In this document: one piece after another, positions 7,795 through 15,275 of the stretch
Layout of the letters: each line of letters opens with the position of its first letter
How positions within the stretch are numbered: position 1 is the first letter of the stretch
From: Syntrophaceae bacterium UBA3084
Lineage (GTDB): Bacteria; Desulfobacterota; Syntrophia; Syntrophales; UBA6807
Length of the DNA stretch: 20,228 bases
Assembly (NCBI GenBank): GCA_002367335.1
Contig: DFBI01000172.1
Coordinates: forward strand, 1-20,228
Direction of reading: 5' to 3'
Made by a program: the position numbers and the translations under genes
Notes under the pieces: generated by a model
Told to the model about the DNA's origin: nothing
What the model saw: only the letters and a program-made list of their open reading frames with translations
The model's database searches: none

Positions 7795-10700
7795 TTATTT
7801 CACTCTTACGGGATAAGGTGGCCGCTTCATTTTTTTAGGTGGATTTTTCTTCAGCTCATCCATGATAACTTCGATAGCCTTTTCTAGTTGCGGATCACGC
7901 CCCGCAATGACATCCGCCGGCCATTGTTCTACTTCAATATCCGGAGGTACGCCCACATTTTCAACAACCCAACCATCCTCATCCCATATCGCAAGGTTTG
8001 GAGCGGTAACAGTTCCGCCATCCATCAGAACAGGAAACCCGAGTGTTCCTACCAAACCTCCCCAAGTACTTTTTCCTATCAACGTACCCATTTCAAATTT
8101 TCGAAACATAAATGGCAGTAAATCACCACCTGACCCGGCTTCCTCATCGATAAGCATGACCTTAGGTCCCAGAATGGCTGCACTGGGTGTTCTTAGGTCA
8201 GCGCCATAGCGCATGTTCCAGTTGGCGATAAACGGGCGCCTCAAAATATCAATATAATAATCCGGCAAATCCCCACCGCCATTAAACCTTTCGTCTACTA
8301 TGATAGCGTCTCTGTCTGCCTGCGGGAAAAAATAACGTTTGAAATAGGTAAGCCCCAGGGTTCCAGTGTCTGGTACATAGACATATGCGACACGACCTCC
8401 CGTGGCTTCGTCAACTTTTTTCAAGTTTCCTTCCACCCAATCGCGATTTCGCAGGTCTCTCTCACTTTCAACCGGAACAACGCTTAAGAGACGAGAGCCT
8501 TTGGAATTCGGGTTTGGTCCCACCATTATTTCCACAATCTTTTCCGATGTATTTTCGAACAGGCGGTAAAGATTCGTAGAGGAGGTAAGTTCTCTGCCAT
8601 TCACAGCAAGAAGATACTCTCCTTCCTTGATGTTCAGGCCTGGTTCAGTCAACGGAGAGCGAAGCTCCGGATTCCAGTTTAAGCCACCATACACTTTCCT
8701 AAACCGATACCGTCCATTTTCAATGCTATAGTCTGCGCCCAATAAGCCGCCAGGAATGGTTTCGGGATCGTGCAAATAGTCTCCGCCGCCAACTTCGTGA
8801 TGACCTACCGCCAACTCACTACACATCCATCGAATCAGCCGATTCAAATCACTGCGGCTGGCCAAATGCGGCAGAAAAACTTTGTATTTTTCGCGCATGG
8901 CTTCCCAGTCCACACCATGCATATTGGTCGCATAAAAATAATCACGGTTGATTCTCCAGGCTTCATGAAAAATCTGGCTCCATTCAGCCATTGGATCAAT
9001 ATGAACTTGGATCGCATCGATTTTTAGCTCGCCCTTCCCGGATTCAGCCTTGTCGGAGGATGATTCAGCCATATCAGAAGATGGAACAATATTCCAGGTT
9101 TGTTTAGCCCGATAGAGAATCTTTTTTTTGTTTTTTGAAAGTTGATAACTATTCACGTCGGTTAGGAGGATTTTATCTTCCCGCTCCTTAAGATCATATT
9201 TGTGCAGTTTTGTCCCTTTCCACTGCTCCCATTCAATACCGTATTCCCCAGGACCTTTTGCGCTTGCAGGCGCTTGCAGATAATAAATCTGGCCTTCATC
9301 GCCAACCTGGAGACTGAAAAAATTTCCCGCTTTCACCGGAAGAGAAATAATCCGCTTGTTGAGGCCATCAAAATCAATGGCAATAGTTTCTACCGTCTTC
9401 CTGTTTTCTTTTTTTGATTTTTCCTTTTCACCTTCTTCTTCCTTACCGTCATCTTCCTCCTCGTCACTCTCCTTTGCCAGGGGTGACAACAGATCCTTTT
9501 GCAGCGTGGCTAAATATATCGCGCGGGTCCTCCGCATCTCAGCAGTTGACATGGCAAACCAATTATTGATCGGTCCGGCGTCGGTAGATGCAAAAAAGTA
9601 GATGTATTTTCCGCTTTCATCAAAGACCGGGTCACTCACATCACTCAAGCCATCGGTGATAGGATAAGATTTGTTGTTTTCAATAGAGTAGACATAAACT
9701 TTTTTAGTTAATGCAGCGCTATCCAGAGTGTAAGCAATCCATTTCGAATCAGGAGACCAGATGCCGCGAATGGTTCCAAACGCATCTGGGGTATTGCGAT
9801 ATTCTGATGCGATTTTTTTTGATTTTCCGTTTTCTAAATCTATCCAGTAAAGAGTTCTTGAATTATCAGTAAACGTCATCTTTTTACTATCGGGAGACCA
9901 GACTAGCTTGCTATAAATGCCGGATCCCTTTATTTTATATTCTTTACGTTTTCCCTTGCCATCATGTTGTTTGATATAGAGCAAGTACTCACCGGTTTCA
10001 TCTGAAAAATAAGCAATGGACTTTCCATCCGGAGACCAGACCGGTGAGCGTTCATGAGCCCCCGTTGTGTTGCTTAAATTACGCGGATCGCCTTTTTTTG
10101 CCGGAACGGTGATGATTTCACCACGAAATTCAAAAACGGCTCTTGCTCCGGAGGGCGATATTGAAGCATTACGAATATAACGAGCTCCTTTTACATAGCG
10201 GCGACGAAGCTCTGGCAGATCCGTTGTGACGCTAATGGACAGCTTTTTACTTCGCGCATCTTGCAGATCGAAAACATGAAGACCACCGGCCTGTTCAAAT
10301 ATGATTTTGTTGTCGCCGGCGGAAGCGTGGAGAATGGGGAAGTCAGTAAATTGAGTCAGTTGTTCTATCTCATTTGATTGAACATCGTAGTAGAACAGGT
10401 TGAACTCGCCATTTCTGTCGGAGAGAAAATAGACCCTATCTCCAATCCACATAGCGTCGATGTCATTACACCTGCCTTCCGGTCGAGGAATCTTCTTCAC
10501 CGAGTGATCACCGAAAGTATAAAGCCATATTTTAGAAACAGTCCCTCCCCGGTAGTTTTTCCACTGGCGAAAGTTTTCAGAATTCGGATTGTAGGCCATT
10601 CTTTTACCGTCTGGCGAATAAGTTGCCTTGAAGACGTGGGGGATTTCCAACACTTCCGGAAAAGCACCTGCAACCGGCACTGTAAAAAGTCGAGTATATC

Positions 10701-11115
10701 GCCCTGAAAAATCATAGCGGGAGGATATAAAAAGAACAGAACCTTCCGGTGTAAACCCACGTACAATATCGAAGCCAGGATGCCATGTGAGACGTTTCGG
10801 AATACCGCCTTCCACAGGGAGAATATAAACGTCCGTATTACCATCATATTCTGCGCTAAAGGCTATCTGTTTGCCATTCGGAGAAAACACAGGATTTGAT
10901 TCGACTCCATCATCTGAGGTCAATCTCCGAACGTTTTTTCCATCAAGATCGGCAGTCCATAGATCACCGGAATAAACAAAAGCAATGTGGCTTTTGCTGA
11001 TAGCCGGTTGGCTCAAAAATTTGGTGTCTTTGTTGTCGATCTGACCCACCAGGATTGCAGGAAGACCTATGATCATTACTAATACCAAAACAACGGGATA
11101 AATAAATCTCTTCAT
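7795..11115 (-). CDS. Tricorn protease homologue, S41 family, exported
   Basis: A 1106-residue peptidase expected to cut oligopeptides in the periplasm. It has a signal peptide (~1-24), repeated beta-propeller blades with 'S-P-D-G-K' motifs (~25-530), an acidic/Lys-rich linker (~550-580), a tricorn core, a PDZ-like domain (~800-890) and an S41 catalytic domain. The nucleophile is S995 in 'E-A-G-S-G-G-D', with 'F-N-G-G-G-D' upstream and E1052 in 'V-V-E-N-V-G-V'; the S-to-E distance of 57 matches archaeal tricorn (965 to 1023). H772 in 'V-G-H-H-E-V-G-G-G-D' matches tricorn His746, but the neighbour equivalent to Ser745 is Gly771. The second ATG is chosen because AAGGGAGG (11124-11131) overlaps the first, longer start at 11136. 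It is the last gene of the minus-strand run. Confidence 0.92.
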   Translation of the reverse strand: MKRFIYPVVLVLVMIIGLPAILVGQIDNKDTKFLSQPAISKSHIAFVYSGDLWTADLDGKNVRRLTSDDGVESNPVFSPNGKQIAFSAEYDGNTDVYILPVEGGIPKRLTWHPGFDIVRGFTPEGSVLFISSRYDFSGRYTRLFTVPVAGAFPEVLEIPHVFKATYSPDGKRMAYNPNSENFRQWKNYRGGTVSKIWLYTFGDHSVKKIPRPEGRCNDIDAMWIGDRVYFLSDRNGEFNLFYYDVQSNEIEQLTQFTDFPILHASAGDNKIIFEQAGGLHVFDLQDARSKKLSISVTTDLPELRRRYVKGARYIRNASISPSGARAVFEFRGEIITVPAKKGDPRNLSNTTGAHERSPVWSPDGKSIAYFSDETGEYLLYIKQHDGKGKRKEYKIKGSGIYSKLVWSPDSKKMTFTDNSRTLYWIDLENGKSKKIASEYRNTPDAFGTIRGIWSPDSKWIAYTLDSAALTKKVYVYSIENNKSYPITDGLSDVSDPVFDESGKYIYFFASTDAGPINNWFAMSTAEMRRTRAIYLATLQKDLLSPLAKESDEEEDDGKEEEGEKEKSKKENRKTVETIAIDFDGLNKRIISLPVKAGNFFSLQVGDEGQIYYLQAPASAKGPGEYGIEWEQWKGTKLHKYDLKEREDKILLTDVNSYQLSKNKKKILYRAKQTWNIVPSSDMAESSSDKAESGKGELKIDAIQVHIDPMAEWSQIFHEAWRINRDYFYATNMHGVDWEAMREKYKVFLPHLASRSDLNRLIRWMCSELAVGHHEVGGGDYLHDPETIPGGLLGADYSIENGRYRFRKVYGGLNWNPELRSPLTEPGLNIKEGEYLLAVNGRELTSSTNLYRLFENTSEKIVEIMVGPNPNSKGSRLLSVVPVESERDLRNRDWVEGNLKKVDEATGGRVAYVYVPDTGTLGLTYFKRYFFPQADRDAIIVDERFNGGGDLPDYYIDILRRPFIANWNMRYGADLRTPSAAILGPKVMLIDEEAGSGGDLLPFMFRKFEMGTLIGKSTWGGLVGTLGFPVLMDGGTVTAPNLAIWDEDGWVVENVGVPPDIEVEQWPADVIAGRDPQLEKAIEVIMDELKKNPPKKMKRPPYPVRVK

Positions 11116-11123
11116 GATGAAAA

Positions 11124-11131
11124 CCTCCCTT
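11124..11131 (-). promoter_or_regulatory. Shine-Dalgarno that fixes the tricorn start
   Basis: AAGGGAGG lies 8 bases before ATG 11115. An in-frame ATG at 11136 lies immediately upstream and would make the Shine-Dalgarno itself coding, so the shorter form is preferred. Confidence 0.7.
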
Positions 11132-11216
11132 TTCAAGTGATGTTATTTATAAATACATTTGCAAAACTGTTCTGGCGGACTCAGTGCATCTAAATTGTGC
11201 CGAGAAATTACAGTCA

Positions 11217-13109
11217 TTACCTGCCATCGATGAGTTTGTAACTTATCGAACTTGGATACTTGGAACTATGGTAAATGCGGTGGGTTGCTTTAACAAAATC
11301 CTCCGCTTTTGCCTCAAATATATTATCAACATACTTCTGTGGATTACGATCGATAAAAGGGAACATGCTGCTCTGTATTTGAATTTGAAGTTTATGACCT
11401 CGTTTGATGGTATGCAATACATCATAGAGTTTAAATTGCACCTGAGTCGGAACATCAGGTTGAAATGGTTCTGGTGTACTCATACTGTTTCTGTAGCGCC
11501 CACGGATCACCCCCCAACGAACCAGTTCATGGCGGTTTCCGGTATCATTATCAACTACATTATCATTGATATCCATCCCAGGAAATACGTCAATTAACTT
11601 GACTACGAAATCGGCTGCCGACTCTGATGTTGAAACCCATAAATCCAATTTTATTTCACCGGCAATCGTTTGATCCATTTCTGCGGTTTCTGTCTCGAAA
11701 ACCAGGACATCGGTACGGCGCGCCGTAAAACGCTGATCTTCTACCATATAATTTTCGGTCCAACCGCTGTTGATGTAGGCTGAGTATGGAACTGGCTTGT
11801 TCGGGTCACTGATATATTCGCTGTAACTTGCTCCGGTTGCTGATCTACTCGCCAGTTTCTGGTTAGCTGCAAAGTACAAAGACTGCTGCTTACTTCTTTT
11901 TGGTGGCCAATTGTTGAATTTCCGCCAGCGGTTAGCACCCGTTTCAAACACTGTTGCCGTCGCCAGATTGGCAGAATCCTTGCCTTTTAGGTGTTGATTA
12001 AAAAAAGGTAACTGGATATTATCCTGATACCAGGTAATGGTATCAAAGCCAAAATCGGCCTCGCCTAATTTATCACTGCCTTCGCTGCCATTCCATTGTC
12101 CATGTGACCAGGGTCCTATCACCAGATGCACATTTTCATTTCGGTTGTTTTTAGACATTGTTTGGTAAGTGGCTAGTGGGCCATAGAGATCTTCAGTATC
12201 AAACCAGCCGCCAACGATGAGTGTTGCCGGTTTTATATTATTTAAGTGCTGCAGCACATTTTTTGCCTGCCAGAATTCATCATAATTCGGGTGTTCCGTG
12301 AGTTCATTCCAGAAAGGTCTCTCGCCTTTGAAGTAATTCTTGTTAACATTGGACATTGGGCCGAGTTTGAGAAAAAAATCATAACCATCGGGTGTTGTGG
12401 GGTCAATTATTTCCTCTGGCCGGTAGGTATATAGGCCTTCGTGCTTCAAGTCGAACGAATCGAAGAATAAAAATGCCATCGAAATTATGAAAGCACCATT
12501 ACGATGAAAATCATCAAAAAACCAGTTGGCAATTGGCGCTTGTGGTGAAATAGCTTTCAAAGCTTTATGGCTATTGATGGCGCCAACCGAAGTGTAAAAA
12601 CCTGGATATGAAGTACCCCACATACCAACTTTACCGTTATTGTTCGGTACTTTTTGAATCAAGCAGTCAATAGTGTCATAGGTATCGGTCGCATCGTCGG
12701 TTGCATTGCCTCCTTTTTTGTAGGCATCTTGCGGACGCATATTGACGTACTCGCCTTCAGACATAAATTTGCCACGTACATCCTGAAATACAAAAATGTA
12801 ACCATCTTTCTCAAAGTTCTCGCCGGGGCCGAGACTGGTCATGTATTTATTTACACCGTAAGGGGCAACGCTATATGGTGTTCGTTCCATCAACATAGGG
12901 TACTTTTGTGAGTCATCAGTTGGCACATAGACAGCTGTAAACAGAGTTATGCCATCGCGCATCGGTATCTGATATTCGTATTTTGTATAGTGAGAACGAA
13001 TATAATCCGTGCGCTTTTGCTCTTTGTCATCAATTTCAGCATAAAGGATATTGCACAGTAAAAGCAGGATAAAACCACTAAATATTTTTCTCATTATTGA
13101 TGATTTCAT
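11217..13109 (-). CDS. Alpha-amino-acid ester hydrolase-type CocE/NonD hydrolase, exported
   Basis: A 630-residue serine hydrolase of the S15/CocE superfamily, most like alpha-amino-acid ester hydrolases, which hydrolyse or transfer alpha-amino acyl groups, including beta-lactams with D-phenylglycine side chains. The signal peptide covers ~1-24. The catalytic triad is visible: S167 in 'G-T-S-Y-P-G', D304 in 'G-G-W-F-D-T-E-D' and H336 in 'G-P-W-S-H-G'. The carboxylate cluster that binds the substrate ammonium is also present: E306, D307 and Asp199/200 in 'F-F-D-D-F-H-R-N-G-A-F'. Length and spacing follow the Xanthomonas enzyme (637 residues; S174, D307, E309, D310, H340). A jelly-roll beta domain fills the C-terminus. 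AAGGGAG lies 8 bases before the start. A generic X-Pro dipeptidyl peptidase is less likely because of the E-D pair. Confidence 0.88.
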   Translation of the reverse strand: MKSSIMRKIFSGFILLLLCNILYAEIDDKEQKRTDYIRSHYTKYEYQIPMRDGITLFTAVYVPTDDSQKYPMLMERTPYSVAPYGVNKYMTSLGPGENFEKDGYIFVFQDVRGKFMSEGEYVNMRPQDAYKKGGNATDDATDTYDTIDCLIQKVPNNNGKVGMWGTSYPGFYTSVGAINSHKALKAISPQAPIANWFFDDFHRNGAFIISMAFLFFDSFDLKHEGLYTYRPEEIIDPTTPDGYDFFLKLGPMSNVNKNYFKGERPFWNELTEHPNYDEFWQAKNVLQHLNNIKPATLIVGGWFDTEDLYGPLATYQTMSKNNRNENVHLVIGPWSHGQWNGSEGSDKLGEADFGFDTITWYQDNIQLPFFNQHLKGKDSANLATATVFETGANRWRKFNNWPPKRSKQQSLYFAANQKLASRSATGASYSEYISDPNKPVPYSAYINSGWTENYMVEDQRFTARRTDVLVFETETAEMDQTIAGEIKLDLWVSTSESAADFVVKLIDVFPGMDINDNVVDNDTGNRHELVRWGVIRGRYRNSMSTPEPFQPDVPTQVQFKLYDVLHTIKRGHKLQIQIQSSMFPFIDRNPQKYVDNIFEAKAEDFVKATHRIYHSSKYPSSISYKLIDGR

Positions 13110-13134
13110 AGGATGAACTCCCTTTGATTTTGTA

Positions 13135-13182
13135 TTACATTTAGATGTATTAAATCTTTAGTAAATGTAACCTTAATGTAAT
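13135..13182. repeat. TTACATTT/AAATGTAA inverted repeats upstream of the AEH-type gene
   Basis: TTACATTT (13135-13142) and AAATGTAA (13163-13170) are perfect inverted arms 20 bases apart, and a third related AATGTAAT follows (13175-13182). They fill the gap between the upstream S9 gene and the AEH-type gene. They could form a hairpin or bind a regulator. The core TTACAT is shared with the palindrome at 6140-6159. Confidence 0.4.
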
Positions 13183-15210
13183 TCATTTCTTAATTCGTTT
13201 CCACGGCTCCCATTCAATACCGCGGATATATTTTTGCATCCATTTCACTTCTTCTATAGTCATGATACGTGATAGTCGCGGTTCAACGATATCGTGTCCC
13301 TGTCGCGGCAATTTAATATAACGAACAGGTGCTTTGCCAATATCTTTGATAGCTGTGAACAACATTAAGCTCTGCCCGACACTACTCGTCTGGTCTTCAC
13401 CCCCGTGTACAATCAAGGCAGGAGTAGTGATATTTTCTACATGTGTTATGGATGAGTGATCCCTCCATTCTTCCGGATTACTCCACGGTTTGCCGCCAAT
13501 ATACCATAATCCGAGATCAAAACTAAAACCGGGACCGACTTCCGCTGCCCAGTTGGTTACTCCCGCTTCGATTGTGGCTGCTTTGAATCGCTGGGTTTGT
13601 GTAATCGTATAACTGGTGCTAACGCCACCCCAACTCGAACCACGAATACCCAATTGATCGGGATCAACATATCCTTCTTCGATAAGTTTATCGATACCTG
13701 TCATTTGGTCAATATATTCGCCATCTCCAACTTCTCCAATCAATCCGCGTAGCAATTCATCACCGTACCCGCTGCTGCCTCTCACATTGGGCGCCAGGAT
13801 TGCATATCCAAGTCCCGTGTATAGATGCAAATCCATTGTAGTTGCTGAATAATAACATTCAAACTTGTTAGAAAATACACCTTGTGGTCCGCCATGAATA
13901 TAGAGTATTAAGGGGAGTTTTGTTCCCTTCTTATAATCCCCCGGCAGATAGAATAATCCTTCAATTTTCATACCGCCTTTGCTTTTCCAGCTTATCACCT
14001 GACCTTTTCCGAGAAGGATTTTCTCTTTTATCCAAGGATTTGCGTCTGTTAAGCGTACTGGTTTGAATTTTTTAACGGAAGATGCGTATATATCTTTGGG
14101 AGTATTAAAATCACTGAATGTATAGACCATTTTTTTTCGGTCTTTTGAGAACGCGTATGTTACCAGGGAGCCTGTTTCATTTGTTACCGGAGCAACCTTA
14201 CCTGAACTTATCTCCATTCTATAAAGATTTTGATTTGATTTCCGGTATTCATTGTATAATACACTTTTACCATCGGGCATCCATGTTATATTGCTTGTGA
14301 AGCCATAATATTCACTTTCGATTCTTCGTTTCTTCCCGGTATCAGGATTCATTATCCAGAAATACCCATTCGTTAAATCGTAGAAATCTTCACGCTTAGG
14401 TGCACGGTATATAAATGTTTTCCCGTCAGGAGCCCAGAGTGGATTACTCTCCGGAGCATTGTTATCTGTGAGACGTTTGACTTTTTTGGTGCGTACATCG
14501 GCTAAATATAACTCAGCCCGAAATGGTTCGTTGACACGATTTTCTTTTCGGGCTACAAATACAATGCGGTTTCCGTCCGGAGAAATATCAAATCCTTCAG
14601 TGAGGAATCCTTCGTTCGTAATGCGTGCTTCTCGTTTGGTTTCAATATTAAATACCCAGAAGTTCTCCCAACGCCCTTCATTTTTTCCATTTGGTCCTTC
14701 ATCAATGAATATTGGGTCTGCGCCCAAATCGTGTTCTTTTTGTTCTTCATCACTTAATTGTTCTTCTGCGGTAAAGAAGATTTGTTTTCCATTCGGTGCC
14801 CAATTACAACTTCCTATACCGCCTTTATGATCTGAATATTGGATTGCCTCACCACCGGATGTTGGAATGAGAAATAACTGTCCTTTATCATCAACTGGAC
14901 GAATAAACGATAAATACTCTCCATCCGGTGAAAACTGGAATGATTCTCCACCTGCTTCTCCAATATATTGGATTGCTTCACCTCCGTTTGCGGGGATCAT
15001 GTAATATGACGTTTTCTTCCCGTTCCGATCCCAATCGAGTTCTGTTTTTGAATAGAATACCCAATCCCCATCCGGAGATAATAATATATTTCCAATTTCG
15101 ACAAATGCTAACCGGTCATCCACTGTCATTGGTCGTTTCCCATCGGTCTGAGCAAAGAGAGTAGACCATGTAAATAAAGCGGCGAATAAAACAACACTTA
15201 ATCTTTTCAA
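13183..15210 (-). CDS. S9 family serine peptidase (acylaminoacyl/dipeptidyl-peptidase-like), exported, copy 1
   Basis: A 675-residue prolyl-oligopeptidase-family enzyme expected to cleave short peptides in the periplasm. A signal peptide covers ~1-21, a beta-propeller with 'S-P-D-G-D/E/N' blades ~25-390, and an alpha/beta-hydrolase domain ~400-675. The triad is S526 in 'R-G-S-S-W-G-G', D606 in 'G-G-E-D-Q-T' and H639 in 'R-Q-G-H-D-I'. The start is a TTG at 15210: AGGAGG (15216-15221) lies five bases before it, while the upstream ATG at 15243 has no ribosome site and would add 11 residues before the signal peptide. It is a close paralogue of the gene immediately upstream, 65 bases away, with the same C-terminal 'G-I-E-W-E-P-W-K-R'. 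Exact specificity (dipeptides, acyl-amino acids) cannot be told. Confidence 0.92.
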   Translation of the reverse strand: MKRLSVVLFAALFTWSTLFAQTDGKRPMTVDDRLAFVEIGNILLSPDGDWVFYSKTELDWDRNGKKTSYYMIPANGGEAIQYIGEAGGESFQFSPDGEYLSFIRPVDDKGQLFLIPTSGGEAIQYSDHKGGIGSCNWAPNGKQIFFTAEEQLSDEEQKEHDLGADPIFIDEGPNGKNEGRWENFWVFNIETKREARITNEGFLTEGFDISPDGNRIVFVARKENRVNEPFRAELYLADVRTKKVKRLTDNNAPESNPLWAPDGKTFIYRAPKREDFYDLTNGYFWIMNPDTGKKRRIESEYYGFTSNITWMPDGKSVLYNEYRKSNQNLYRMEISSGKVAPVTNETGSLVTYAFSKDRKKMVYTFSDFNTPKDIYASSVKKFKPVRLTDANPWIKEKILLGKGQVISWKSKGGMKIEGLFYLPGDYKKGTKLPLILYIHGGPQGVFSNKFECYYSATTMDLHLYTGLGYAILAPNVRGSSGYGDELLRGLIGEVGDGEYIDQMTGIDKLIEEGYVDPDQLGIRGSSWGGVSTSYTITQTQRFKAATIEAGVTNWAAEVGPGFSFDLGLWYIGGKPWSNPEEWRDHSSITHVENITTPALIVHGGEDQTSSVGQSLMLFTAIKDIGKAPVRYIKLPRQGHDIVEPRLSRIMTIEEVKWMQKYIRGIEWEPWKRIKK

Positions 15211-15215
15211 AAAAT

Positions 15216-15221
15216 CCTCCT
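15216..15221 (-). promoter_or_regulatory. Shine-Dalgarno supporting a TTG start
   Basis: AGGAGG lies five bases before TTG 15210, directly ahead of a typical signal peptide (K-R-L-S-V-V-L-F-A-A-L-F). It decides the start of the S9 gene in favour of the non-ATG codon. Confidence 0.65.
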
Positions 15222-15275
15222 GTAAAATATTTAATTTATACAAATGAGACGCATGATATAATCTGAATAGTTTTT

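Noticed and set aside
10378..10847. Overlapping open frames on both strands within the tricorn propeller
   Set aside because: They are shadows of the tricorn coding frame and show no signal peptide, ribosome site or family motif.
11184..11597. 137-codon plus-strand frame opposite the AEH-type gene end
   Set aside because: It is antisense to a well-supported hydrolase, with no recognisable domain.
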